NCBI GenBank assembly: GCA_030386875.1
Contig: CM059573.1
Location: forward strand, 29,181,891 to 29,245,890
From: Morinoia aosen
Lineage: Eukaryota; Arthropoda; Malacostraca; Amphipoda; Talitridae
DNA: 64,000 bases
Direction: 5' to 3'
The notes beneath the pieces were generated by a model. That model made no database searches. It saw only the letters and a list, made by a program, of their open reading frames with translations, and was not told where the DNA came from. The position numbers and the translations under genes were made by a program. Every line of letters begins with the position of its first letter. The stretch's first letter is position 1. Below, piece after piece: positions 48,468 through 60,659 of the stretch.

Positions 48468-49159
48468 CATTGTTATCATCAAGCGTTAATACAATATTTT
48501 AAGGAAATGAAACAGGCGTTCAATAGATCGATTCAGTTATTTAAAAGAATTAAGCATCGAAAAGCCTTGTTCGAGGCATAAATTCATGATTTTTAAGGAA
48601 TTTTGATTTGAACACCTTTGTTCAGTATTTCATACTGACATGAAATAGGAACTGAATGTCGAACATGGAATAATTATCAAGTTTTTAGCGGGAAAGAAAA
48701 AAATACAGCAACAGAACATCATTTGACAACACTACTCTCTAGTTATGACGGGAGGTTGACGTTGGCACAACAACAGTTAAACCGTCGCAATTTTCCCGAG
48801 GTGCGTAAGATTTTTCAAGTGAAAAAATACGACCAATTTGTAAGGGTCGTACAGAAAATGTGTTCGCAACACCTGGTAGCAGTTTGCAGCTCACAGAAAT
48901 GAGTTCTTATCACTAAAATAGGAGTTTTAAATGTAAGATCACCGGCACTGTGCAAGTTTGGATGCTTACGAAATTTATTACGCGCATATTTTCAAAGTTG
49001 TTCGATAATCAGTTCAGTTCGATATTTGATGAATTACCCTAGCAGGCTTCTGGAATGTCCAAAAAATAGTTTTGTGGATGCTATTAACTTCCCTGACACA
49101 TTACACATTTCACGCATACAAAAGTAAAACTAGAAACATGAAGTAGAGAACCAAATTAA

Positions 49160-50209
49160 GGGGATCTACTACCCTGGACTACCCTTTGAGTACCAAATTT
49201 TACAAATGTTTTTTTCCCCATTTTTATCGCAACTAGGTGAACAAAAATGCATACAGATGTGTAAAATTGAATGCCAAACACATTTGCATCCATAAAGTTT
49301 TTCGATTTTCGCAAAAATATATAATTTATTCCGCGATCGTTAGAAAAATATGATGCCTTGCGCAATACCCTACTCACTCTATGAATTTCAACCTAGATGC
49401 GTGATTTGGGCCTCATTCGACGCGGAAGGACTGTACTAAGACCGTAACGTAGGATTTGTTTTATTTTCGATCTAGAAAAAAATGTTATAGGTACACATAT
49501 CCAACATTTGAAAAAAATAGAAATTTCTTTCAGTTAGGGCCAATAAAAATTTAATTTAGAATTCAAATAGAATTTTGCTTTGCTACGCTGTTCCCACTGT
49601 TAAACTGCATCGAATGAAACTAAAATCACGCTTCTCCGTTGAAAATTGTAGAAGGGATGTAATTTTGCGCAGAAAATATATACATATGTATAAATATATA
49701 TGTTCGCCCAATCACTTACTTCTTTTCTATCGTGAATTTCGAAATTTTTCATATAATCAAATGTGTTTAGAATTTAATTTTACATATCGGTATTCATTTT
49801 CATTTACCTAGTTGCAATAGAATCCTGTAATCTGTGATCAAAAAAAGTATATTGAATTTGTCTTTTTAATACACTTTTTTGACATATGTAACCATCAATT
49901 TTTTTTACTCCGAAATTCAAAAAAATCCTACGTTACGGTCTTGGTACAGCCCTTCCGCGTCAAATGAGACCAAGATCACGCTTCTACGTTGAAAATTCTA
50001 GAGTGGGTAGGGCTTTGCGCAACTATATATATTTTTCTAATAATTGCGAAATAAACTATTTTTTCGCAAAAATCAAAAAGTTTTATGGATGCAAATGTGT
50101 TTGCAATTAAATTTTACATCCACCTGTAAATTTTCGTTCCCATCGGTGCAATAGAAATGTGAACAGTGAAGTTTGAACGAAGAGGTCGAGTCCAGGGTAG
50201 TAGATCCCC
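49160..50209. mobile_element. TTAA-flanked foldback element (1050 bp)
   Basis: Ends GGGGATCTACTACCCTGGAC and its reverse complement. TTAA lies on both flanks (49156-49159 and 50210-50213), as in piggyBac- or Kolobok-type insertions. Long imperfect arms continue inward, sharing GCAAATGTGTTTG, GATGC and TCCTACGTTACGGTCTT. An additional middle block near 49608-49680 repeats ATCACGCTTCT-CGTTGAAAATT directly with the right arm. No transposase coding. Confidence 0.8.
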
Positions 50210-50616
50210 TTAAGAGAACCGCAGGTCGCTGCGCTGCAACACCGAAGTTACCCTCTTGGCACCCTGTTGAGTGACCACACTACATTTAGCCTTTTTCAGC
50301 TGAGTGTAAGTTGAATGTGAACTAACAACTTACTTTAAGATTAACCTACAAGTTTTCGGAAAACATTTGGAAAATTTTCCACACCTCAATTTACCCAGGA
50401 ACAGGGTTGAAAGTGTATGCAACTGACAAAAATTAAAGTTTTGTTCCCCATTTTAATTGTTGCTACGATCATGATCACACATTAATTAAAGAGTAGGAGG
50501 TTGTGAGCAGACCTGACCTGTGTGGCTCAAAAGTCACCGGTTACAAAGAGAACTCCTTTCACAAGGGGGGACTCCTATCACTGACTGCTATTCGACACTG
50601 ACGTGCGCTTCTACTA

Positions 50617-50852
50617 AAGCTCATTTTACACTAGCGGTGTGGAGCGACGGAAAGATTCTTACAGCTCCTCCCACGCAAAGATTAAGCCTCAGAGCACACA
50701 GGCTTGCTTTTACATTGCCGCTCAATTCGACGCTCCTTCCCCCGAGACAGTAATCGTCAGAATTGCTCTTGCAATACTGCCAGAATAATTTGCAGAACAT
50801 GGATGGAGCGACGGTGTGGAGCGCGAAGACACCGTCAGTGTAAAATGGCCTT
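50617..50852. mobile_element. Small TIR element (236 bp), AAGSYC ends
   Basis: Left end AAGCTCATTTTACACTAGCG and right end, reverse-complemented, AAGGCCATTTTACACTGACG. Flanked by TA on both sides (50615-50616, 50853-50854). The inner arms share GGTGTGGAGCG. Open frames across it (50520-50753, and 50722-51129 minus) are partly made of its sequence. Confidence 0.65.
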
Positions 50853-50854
50853 TA

Positions 50855-53800
50855 GATCTATCACATAACATAACTACGTACTGTAACGTTGGAAGTTCCA
50901 GAGATATTTCTGAATTGATGTTGGAATTCATTTTGTGATTTTTTGAAACATGATATCCATGAACAGATTTTGACTTCGTCGCACCCACAAGCCGAGGCTT
51001 AGGAAAAACAGAACTTTCACCGTAATCGAGACATTGGCAGTTATCGAACACATTTGTCTTCGAACACTTATGAGTCAGAGATACTGCCCGTGTTTTTTTC
51101 CGCAGCGTTATAGTTCCCAAAGCTTCCAACTATCAATTAACCGCAGAGTACAAACATTATAGACAGGAAGATTCGTATAGCCATCAATATCTTCTTTGAA
51201 CGTCTCAGAAGAATTATTGGACTCATTTGTAAGAGAAACCATATTATCATAACCTTTTCGAAAACTGAAGAAGACTTAGTGACTTATTCTTCATACCATT
51301 GAGGAGTTTTTATACGTCCCAAGCAGTCATAAGACAGGAATTACTAAGGAATAAGACTCAGCTTTCGCACAGAATTCGTTCATAATAGATCCGGTGTTTT
51401 TTTCACTTGACAGAGCTCTTTACGCTAGTAAAAAACTAGCGACGCATCGCTTGAACGGTAAAATAAAAACTGCTGCGCTCCAACTAGAGCTCCAGAATTT
51501 AAAATCTGGGTCTGCTCACGCTGGCGCTATAGAGCTTACGTGAAATATACCTGAAAATAATTACTTTGTATTCAATGCGCTCTGCGAAAATATTCTCATT
51601 AAAAGGAAACCCAATGAAAAAATGAACATTTCATTGCAAATGTTTCATGAATTTCAATATTTCGTAGTAATGGCTGAAAATAGAGAAAAATCAAGGTATT
51701 AAAGATGTCTGGAAGAAACGAAATAAATGGACTTGTCCCTAAAATCTAAAGAAATTCTTTGCACTCCTGAGCATAGTAGATATATGCGCGTGCAAAAACA
51801 CACACACAAACGAATACACACTCGTCCAAACACGCACACATAGAATTATGTCAGAAGCTGGTGCGACCGCTAATTTGATGGCACTAGTGTACTTATTAAG
51901 ATTAAGCTTGTGAGTACAAATGAATAATGACTTTATGTTAGTCTACAAACTTATCCACTATTTGCTCAACACATGATGGAAAACTTAAAATTTTGGATTG
52001 CGTGGTGGAAATTTCCACAATAATCTCTAATAGCTGAATGGGATGGGAAGGCAAATGTACGACTGGTTCTGTGAGAAATTCTCAGATGTTAACTGTGTCT
52101 GATGAACTGTTGGAGTTTAGTATAACAAAGTAAGACTGGGTGCAACAGTCACACTCGTAACAATAGACACATCCACTATACAGGCATTCCTCCAGACGCT
52201 CCTTCGTACCAAAAAAAGACGTAACCTTAAAACTGTTTCAAAAAAACTTTATGATGTCCACTGAAGCATACAACCTAGCGACCAGAGACGGCACATTTTT
52301 TCTGCAATTCAGCGTTCAAATAACCGAGAAAGGGAATTTCAACCTACAACGGGTTGTTTTGCTACGCTAGAGGTGACAACAGCAAGACAGTTTTTGTATA
52401 AGGATTTTACCGAGTATAATCGACATGAAGTTTGGGATACTTGTGGTTAGCTAAATGTCTGTAAATACATTCAGCTCCCCGGTTGATATATTGTATTTTA
52501 ACTGTGAAATATATGTCATACGACTGAAGAATTTGAGATGTATTGATAAAAAAGATACTTATGTAAAATCTATTTGCGTGTTACCCTTGCATGCATCAAA
52601 AATTTGTGCAAAAAAGCACATGAATTCCGTAACCTAATCTCTTATTCATTAAATTTATGCAGGAAAGAAAATGTGCCACTTTGAGGCACAAATTCTTCTG
52701 GTTAATTGTAGCGGCATCAAGTATTCCGTTCTTCAAAGTTTTCGTCGGAGAGTTCTGAATGCCGAACGTAGGATATCTTGGCGACTAAAAAACATTTTCA
52801 AGGGCAATGCTTGAGGGGACCGTGGTATTCACTTCGAAAAAAACTTTCCTGAAAGTCTATGGAGGAAGCGAGCTGTTATTGAACGAGACCACCTCACAAG
52901 TGCTGTGTAAGACTGTTAAGTGTTGATACTTCATTGATAGCACGTTCAATTGGCACAAATGACGAAGAAATTCTTAACGTCGTTATTTTCTGTGCTTGAA
53001 GCGGTTTTTATTGTTGTGCGATCGAATTTTAGCTCACGAGTTTAATTGCGCATCATTAGTTTTTACTCATTTTTACTTTTCTCGATCGTTTATTCAAGCA
53101 GCTTTTGAAATCAGAATAGATAGCCGACGAGAGATGATAGGAATTAGTTTTAAATACTTTCTGGAATCTTACTCGGATCTACTTGATGAGCGCATGAGCG
53201 CAGGGTCGCTACAATTACGATTTAATTACATTAAGAGTTGGAAGAAAAGTACACAAATATTGTACGCGTTTTTTTTCACTCTGCAATCTATCCAAACACT
53301 GTGCCAGAAGTTTCATGACAGCAACGTAATTCATGAATGAAATCTCGTTGTTGGAAGACTTTATGATATCCGCTTCAACTTTTTTTTGTTCATTACGGTA
53401 CTTTTTGTACCTTGTGATTTGAGGATAAATTTCAATTTGGGCACAAAATCATGAAAATAATTTCGCTTAGTTCATCACTTTACAACGAGACGCATGTTTT
53501 TTTTGAAGCCCGGCAGCAATAGTGCTTCTATTCTGCTTGTCCAAAAGAGACTGCTCTCACAAAAGTTGACCCGCATAACTTTTTGAATTCTTAACCACCA
53601 GGCCTTGTCCGAGTCCATACACGCAACTACACATGTGTAGAAAATCTCTGTTTGACATTTTGACGGGTTAGGCATCGTATAGATTTCAGCAGCATCGGTT
53701 TCGCTTCAACTACACTAGTAAAAGGGTGGAGGGCGATTTTTTCATCACGTAAGTTGAAGTAGGCGTTTAATGATCTGCAATTAAACCTTTTGCTTACTCA

Positions 53801-54584
53801 CCACCATGTTAATTAACAGTTAGAAAAATACTGCAAAAAGTATAAAAGGCTTTCATGAAATAATTTAAAATAAACAGCTCAACTTTTCGCTTACACATTG
53901 TGTATACATACGATGCACCATCGTATGCTTCGAATGAGATGAAATCATATTCGTGGTGCGCTACAATAAATAAATTATGCGTCTAAATTCGAGGAATGTG
54001 TGGAACTAAATATTGTATTACACGAAAACTTTCGAAATGTTTGAACCACGGTTAGTTGACGAGGTTATTTTATAACACCATACTCAAGGTGTATCACTGC
54101 GCTAGTTGCTCTTAAGCGATAAGTTCGCATGAGTGGCGGCGGCTCTGAGCCGGCGACGAGCTAAAACTCCATTCCTCCTTATCCAGCATGGGTCAGCGCT
54201 CGGCCATAGAAAGGGCGGGTAGCTGGACCCCAGCCGGAGATTCTAGTTACTATCAATGAAGGTAAACCCCAGATAATCCCCCTCCATCCTCAAATAAAGG
54301 AGCGATTTTCATATGCTCCAAATTTTTGTGTTTTTGCTCTATCAGTTTTGCCTCAGGGTTGCTTCCGCGAAGTCCACGGTGGATAAAAGTGAGCTGACGG
54401 GCCTACGTTACTCTTAATAATATTGCTATGTAATCATAATTGCATCTAGACGAAGGAAACTTTGGTAAACTACCAAAGCGACGACTAAATAGTCCCTGAC
54501 CGAAGTTCAACTGAGTTTATTATTATTATTATCCATTCCTCCTGAGAGGAAAATCTGAATCAACCCAATGCACATTCACGACTA
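50855..54584. other. Non-coding stretch with no recognised gene
   Basis: The minus frame over 50855-51129 and the plus frame at 52996-53340 (114 codons) show no known domain. A CA-rich microsatellite-like stretch lies at 51795-51840 and a short TTA run at 54518-54535. A CG-rich patch at 54125-54260 has no gene-like frame. Confidence 0.45.
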
Positions 54585-54843
54585 AAGGCCTGTTCACACG
54601 ATCATTGAGTGCGCGCGTGAGCAGTGAATAGAGGCTCTAGCCTCGCCCACTTGCTCTCGCTTCAGGCTGATTTATTTGCTTAAATGACAGTGCGTCTGTA
54701 ACGACATTGACAAGCTTTTGCTAGCACCATGAAAACGAGCATAGTTAGCATTGTCATTGAGCCTGAAGCGAGAGCAAGAGGGCGGGGCTTGCGCCTCTCT
54801 TCACTGCTCACGCGCGCACTCAATGATAGTGTCAACATGCCTT
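54585..54843. mobile_element. Small TIR element (259 bp), AAGGCC-terminus family
   Basis: Left AAGGCCTGTTCACACGATCA and right, reverse-complemented, AAGGCATGTTGACACTATCA. The arms continue TTGAGTGCGCGCGTGAGCAG and GCTTCAGGCT. It shares its terminus with 14014-14527. TA lies at the left flank only (AT at the right). Confidence 0.7.
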
Positions 54844-55127
54844 ATGTAAAATCTGCGATAATTTTAAATATTACGGTCACTCTTCTGTTATCGTGCAACT
54901 AATATAAAAGGTATTTATTATGTGTAGCTGTGAAATTCTTTTAGAACGATTTGAACAAGCAATTTAAATAAATAACATAAGGATGTTAACGAAAAGATTT
55001 CTATTCTAATTTCTCAACTTTGCGAAACAGTTCAAGTTCATCACGTGATAAATTACGAAGAAATTCACTCAAAATTTTTTTATTGAAATACTGTCAATCG
55101 TTAAAAAGTACTACCTATAAAGTCTAT
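54844..55127. other. Non-coding stretch next to the Penelope remnant
   Basis: AT-rich, no open frame or repeat recognised. It may contain the terminal part of the Penelope-like element that follows. Confidence 0.4.
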
Positions 55128-55175
55128 AAAACGCAACGTTTCTATGTACAAACATCATCATCAGGCTGAAAATAT
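55128..55175 (-). ncRNA. Second hammerhead-ribozyme-like motif of a Penelope-like element
   Basis: On the minus strand CCTGATGATG precedes a stem-loop ATGT-TTGT-ACAT, then AGAAACGTT. This has the same order of CUGAUGA, stem II and GAAACGUU as at 26215-26262. A stem I pairing is not obvious, so this copy may be degraded. It lies about 170 bases downstream of a GIY-YIG tail on the same strand. Confidence 0.55.
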
Positions 55176-55343
55176 ACAGAAAAATTGATCAGTCACATTG
55201 GTAAAATGCAAATATAATTCTTAAGCTATATGAGACTGGTATGAAAGATGAAATCCCCGCGCAAATATATACTACAAGTGATTTGATATAAAGTTTGTAC
55301 AACAAAAACATGTATACACAAGATCAGGTACAGTAATTGCAAA

Positions 55344-55529
55344 CTATGGATGTTCATTGCACAAGCGATAGAGGCGAAATGACCGGACAAACAGTTGCCT
55401 CGGACTACTAAGCTGCGGTTTTAGTAAATAATTTTGAAGCAAAAAGTCATTAGTGTTTTCGTTTAGGACAGGTTTAAGTTTATGGATGTGTAACGCTTCT
55501 ATAATTTGAATATTCTCTTTTTTGTCACG
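55344..55529 (-). pseudogene. Penelope-like retroelement, GIY-YIG C-terminal fragment (second copy)
   Basis: A minus-strand frame of about 60 codons contains DKKENIQIIEALHIHKLKPV, LNENTNDFLLQNYLLKP and a natural-looking TAG end at 55344-55346. 'iiEaLhI.klKP.LN' is the last motif of the Penelope GIY-YIG domain with its catalytic Glu and late Asn. The sequence differs from the copy at 26367-26620, so this is a different Penelope lineage or a much older copy. Upstream coding is not recognisable. Confidence 0.65.
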
Positions 55530-58500
55530 TTATATAAAATTTTTGTGTTAGGGTATAGATCTTCATTAGATGGTTTGCAACTATGGTTAACTATGGTCAA
55601 TGTAATTTACCAATTTAAGTGTGACAGAAGAGAACTAAGTTCGGATCTGTGACACAATCGGCGTCCTCACCATTAGCACCTTTTCCACCCTTGGATCCCT
55701 CAGAAGTTCTTATTCTTTCCTGTGCATAATAATTCTCTGCCTTCCCCCACTACTGAGATACATGTAACGATATCAATTTCATCAATAGTGAATGTCTGTT
55801 ATAAACTTACCTCTAACATCCATTGTAGTTCAGTAAGGAAACCTTAAATGGCATAACTAGATAGAGATATTTATTAACACAAAAACAGCATCAAATATAG
55901 GGACTGATTGCACGACAACATGCCATGCATTTTGGTAAGTTTTCGTTCTGAAACGACAGCACGTTGATCAGATTTATGAAATCAAGAACGATTAGTAATT
56001 AGAATAATCGATTAAAAATAAAGCCATCAATATTCAATTTCTGCTTATAGTAGTTGCTCAAAATATGTGGTTAAAATTATTTCGTTGAAGAATGAAATGC
56101 AATTTCGTTTTTAACAAAATAGTGTTCAGGTATAAAACACGCGAAGAGAACTTTAGTAGACAAAATGACGAGACAGCGGTGAAAGAAATAAATTCAAGAG
56201 TGAGCCATTACATCCAGGGCTGCAGACGCTAGCGTGAACCCCTGCTACGTCCTAATGTGGATGATCCTTTGCATACCATGTTTCTTGAGAGAGATGGTCA
56301 TGGTTTAGAGCGATATATCACTCGAAACTCTAATATCGAATCAATAAAAACAGAAGAGCGGTATTAACGGTATTTTATAGATATTTATATATCTTTTTGA
56401 AAAATTGTAGTCATACACTGTTTAGAAATGAAAAATATGCTGCAAAAGAGAAGACATCGATAGTTATCTACCGTGTTGTGCTTCGCTCTCCGTTGATAGT
56501 AAAAAAGTTATAGTTGCAAATCATTGATTCGAATGTTCGAATAAAAAGATATACAACGTAGCTTATTAAATTTCAAATCACTACCTTTTAGTTATTACAA
56601 AGCTAAATGGCTTAATTTAATTTTCTGTTAAAACAGTGCGCTCGGTAAGCACCATGATTCAGAGATAGATAAAATAATATTGCAGAGACGGAAGTGGTAG
56701 GTGAATACACTAATGAGCGCACGTCGTATTGTCTGATGTCCATTGTTGCTGCGGTGACATGGTAGCGGAAGCTGTTTGTTGTACGCAGGTTTCATGAAGT
56801 AATATTAGTATTCCTCTCCGAAAAAATTGTTTTCGGGGAAAAACATCGCAAAACAAGAAACAAAGTGACTGCGTGGACGGAAATTCTAATTCTGCATGTG
56901 GTGTAACTGTCAGACTGCTATGTGGTGTAACTGTCAGATCGCGACAGACCAAACATTTACTGCTGGAAACACAACGCACATTCGTTAAGTATCAAAAATA
57001 AGTGTTCAATGATTAAGTAAGCAATGATATAAGCACAAGCAATCAGGCGGGAGCTTTTTATAGAGTCAACACAATTTTTCAACTTTTTTCATCCGATTCG
57101 TTTGAAATTTGGCTGGTATGTGTATTTGTTGAAAGTAAATATTTTTTACTCGTGTAAATCTTTCGATTTAGGCCTTATTTTTATTGATAAATACGAAAAA
57201 TTAGTTTTTGGTACATTTTGTGGATATTTCAAAAGAATAGAAGTCATTGAGTTTTTATGCTAGAACAAAACCAAAGACAGTTTTAGAATCCTTGAAGCAT
57301 TGCAAACAAAGTTATGGTTTCAAATTTTACATTTTCCATGTGGTCGAAAGTTATGATTTTTGATCCCTGGGGGGGATCTAGTGTTCGTAGCGCAATTAAA
57401 TTTTAGGACCGAATAGTTCACCAACTAAGGGTCCTTTTTCAACAACAACAAAAAAAGGCTCATCGGACTACCAGGGGCCTGGGCTGACCTCCTTAACGCA
57501 TTATCCTTATGAAAATATGACATTTTCGTTTACTATTTCAGAGTTCACTTGAAGACAAAAAGAGAGGGAATGGCACAATCTGCAATCTCAAGAATTTTAA
57601 ACATTCTTTTACGCTCGCAAGCATATACTCGTTCATTCTGCTCATGTTTAAAAACTGTCCACTCGGGCAGCGAGTCGCAGTTGCCCTTATTTTTTTTTTA
57701 CAGTTCTTAAAGACTTTTAAAGATTCATGTAATGGTTAAAGAATTAAAAAATCCCGAGCGTTTGAGTTGAAGTAGCGCCTGAAAAACACCTGGCCTGACA
57801 ACATCGTTCGAGGAAACGGCTGACCGTTCAGGATAAAATCATTTAAATTAAAACGTCGAATCCAAGTCAATATCTTTTCAAAAATAGATGTGACATGAAA
57901 TACGAGTATGTATGATTCAATAAACGCCTTTCTTCATTTAATATCTTCATTAAATTGAACTATGGAATAAATTGAGTTTGTGCTAAAGCTCCATAGGGTT
58001 CCTGATTTAAGCACGAAGGTGTCAAAGCTGTTGACTGGAACATGTCAAGCGAGTCAGGCCGCCGCGACAGGCGCTTCGGTGGGCCGCTGATCGCGGGACT
58101 CCAGCGCACGAGCGGCGGTCACGGACACCCTCTGCGTATTTCATCTCTCGTTGGCCTGCGCTGCCACTTGCTGGAGCGTGCGCTTTTACACACCTGAATA
58201 TTTGTTACTGGAAAACATCGGGCAGAAAATATAAAATAGACAATTATTGTTTATACAAGTGCATGTGTGTTGATACAAGTGCGTGAGTATGATAACAATC
58301 ATTGAGGTATGGAAATAAATTGAAAAATACCATTGAGGAATAAAAAAGAAACTTAACATTTTACGTTTTGCTTATAAACATTCGCTGTTTTTGAACAACC
58401 ACATTTTCAGGTATGTCAAAAGGGCAAAAATAAATTACATGCAGATGAAAACGTAAGTTTTTTGACGTCCATGAGCATTTTTTAAATTCGTGAAGAAGAA

Positions 58501-59687
58501 AATGAGATAGAAATTTCTTAACCATTGATTTCAGAATTTTTTTACTGATCAGGAAGGTGTGATGAAATTACAAAGAAGTCTATGACTCAGTATATACCAT
58601 ATACTATAGACATTAACTTTCAGGGTAATCAGAAGAAGAATGCTAAAAAAAAATTCAGAACTTGTGAATTTTTCTCAAGAAAAACATTAAATTAGTTAGC
58701 CAAGTTCACTGGTGAAGTTTACGGCCAGCTGTACCCCAGAGATAGCGAAAACTGCTTGAAAAATTTGGTCTCAGCGGAGCAGCGGTCCTCGAAAGTTGCC
58801 GCTGGTCGCACAAATGCGGGAGCGGTGGAGTCAATGTTCATATTTATCTCAGAGTTTGTCTATATTATTTGAAGAATTAAGAGAATCGAGAGAATAGGTC
58901 AAGTTTCATCTTCGGAAGTTTTAATTCACCGCAGCCTTTGTTGCAATATCTGAAGCTTCGCATTTGAGCGAAGCTCATTTTTCTGTAGTAGATATATGCG
59001 CTTACATCATCAAAAATGCTGTTCAGTGAATAATATTGTTTTAGAAGAAGATTTCCTTACGTATTTCACTGAACTCATTGGAGCAACAAACTAGCATGAA
59101 AATCAAATACAAAAACGACGAAGGCATTTGTTTTGGAGATTTCTGCAAGAAAACGTTTGACTGTTGCTTGTCGATCCGTTCGTAAAAAACTGAAAATCAT
59201 AATTACTGATGCTAAATGTGAGCGGCTCTGAAATCCAGACATTTTTGTCCCGAACTGAATTACGATTCAACAGCGTAGTTCCCCAAATTTTTATTCACTT
59301 GCATATATCACTGAATTTTGTTCATTTTTCCTCCTTTCATTATACATTTTCGTCTGATTAAATTCCTCCTACATGTTTACGATGAGAATCGTCAAGAGTT
59401 CAAACAAGCGCGCGCACTGAAAATGCACAAAAAGAAAATTTTGTAATGAGACGTGCTCGTAAAGAGGTTAAAAAACTGCCTTCGTTTGAACTCTAATAGA
59501 AATGAGGACAAAGTCGCCGCCTTTTGCTGAGCATTTGTCGCTCGGCAGTGTTTCGTGGCATTTTGGGAACGCGTTTCCCTCGGGATTTTGTAGAGCGTAC
59601 GAGTAATTTTGAATGCTCTTTGGTCGGCCATCTTGGACCTGCAGGAACACGGCGGAGAATTTCTGGTAAATTCCAGCCAACGAGGCG
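55530..59687. other. Non-coding stretch with no recognised gene
   Basis: No coding frame with known domains. At 56870-56945 a motif TGTGGTGTAACTGTCAGA is directly repeated once. A GC- and CpG-rich patch lies at 58040-58180. Just before the minisatellite, 59480-59690 is richer in CG and carries CCAAGATGGCCGACC on the minus strand (about 59626-59640), a YY1-like promoter string. No transcript can be inferred from it. Confidence 0.4.
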
Positions 59688-60405
59688 GGATGTGTTGGGA
59701 GTGCTGCAGGGATGTGTTGGGAGTGCTGCAGGGATGTGTTGGAAGTGCTGCAGAGATGTGTTGGAAGTGCTGCAGAGATGTGTTGGGAGTGCTGCAGAGA
59801 TGTGTTGGGAGTGCTGCAGAGATGAGTTGGAAGTGCTGCAAAGATGTGCTGGAAGTGCTGCAGAGATGTGTTGGGAGTGCTGCAGAGATGTGTTGGGAGT
59901 GCTGCAGAGATGTGTTGGAAGTGCTGCAGAGATGTGTTGGAAGTGCTACAGAGATGAGCTGGAAGTGCTGCAAACATGTGCTGGAAGTGCTGCAGAGATG
60001 TGCTGGAAGTGCTACAGAGATGTGCTGGAAGTGCTACAGAGATGTGCTGGAAGTGCTACAGAGATGTGCTGGAAGTGCTACAGAGATGTGCTGGAAGTGC
60101 TACAGAGATGTGCTGAAAGTGCTACAGAGATGTGCAGGAAGTGCTGCAGAGATGTGCAGGAAGTGCTGCAAAGATGTGCAGGAAGTGCTTCAGAGATGTG
60201 TTGGAAGTGGTGCAGAGATGTGCAGGAAGTGCTGCAGAGATGTGTTGGATGTGCTTCAGAGATGTGTTGGAGGTGCTGCAAAGATGTGTTGGAAATGCTG
60301 CAGGGATGTGTTTGAAGTGCTGCAGAGATGTGCAGGAAGTGCTGCAGAGATGTGCAGGAAGTGCTGCTGAGATGTGCAGGAAGTGCAGCAGAGATGTGCA
60401 GAGTG
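59688..60405. repeat. 22-bp minisatellite, about 32 units
   Basis: The unit is GATGTGTTGGAAGTGCTGCA plus GA, with variants TGTTGG, TGCTGG and TGCAGG, and GCTGCAGA or GCTACAGA. Variants are zoned: TGTTGG dominates to about 59950, TGCTGG with CTACAG at about 59960-60120, then mixed TGCAGG and TGTTGG. A six-unit block is duplicated: the rare GATGAG unit recurs at 59821 and 59953, exactly 132 bases apart. Since 22 is not a multiple of 3, all frames repeat every 66 bp and several stay open on both strands. These are not genes. Confidence 0.95.
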
Positions 60406-60659
60406 GAAGGCGTGGCGTTAACGTCATGTGGTGCAGCATTGTGTGGTGTCACGTGGTGTTGTGGTGTAGTGCTGGCGAAATCATTATTTCATGTTGTTAA
60501 ATTTTGCAGCTTCTGTTGGAATGAACGGGTTGGTATTAATGCGCAACTTCTATTAACATTCTCCCTTTTTTTGACCTTGTTTGACTTCAAAAAATTGAAA
60601 CAGAATTACAACTCACGAGAAGCTGTTGGAAATAGTTTACATTATTGTGATAGTGCAGT
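60406..60659. other. Spacer between the two tandem arrays
   Basis: Begins with GTGTGGTG-like sequence (60425-60475) resembling the following satellite, then about 170 bases of unrelated AT-richer DNA. No gene seen. Confidence 0.6.

Larger units (their letters stand above)
47418..49039. mobile_element. TIR element (1622 bp) with TA flanks, containing a SINE
   Basis: Ends GGGTAATTCATCAAATATCG on the left and the exact reverse complement on the right, identical for about 24 bases (through AAC). TA lies on both sides (47416-47417 and 49040-49041), within GC-TA-GC. This fits the Tc1/mariner superfamily. Short ATCGAAC blocks recur near both ends. No DDE transposase is seen. The interior carries a 26-bp tandem repeat, a tRNA-SINE and an unidentified open frame. 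Confidence 0.75.

Noticed and set aside
59392-60370. Frames of 169-263 codons with Cys-rich or Ser/His-rich repeats
   Set aside because: They are readings of the 22-bp minisatellite in several frames, with identical 22-residue periodicity on both strands.
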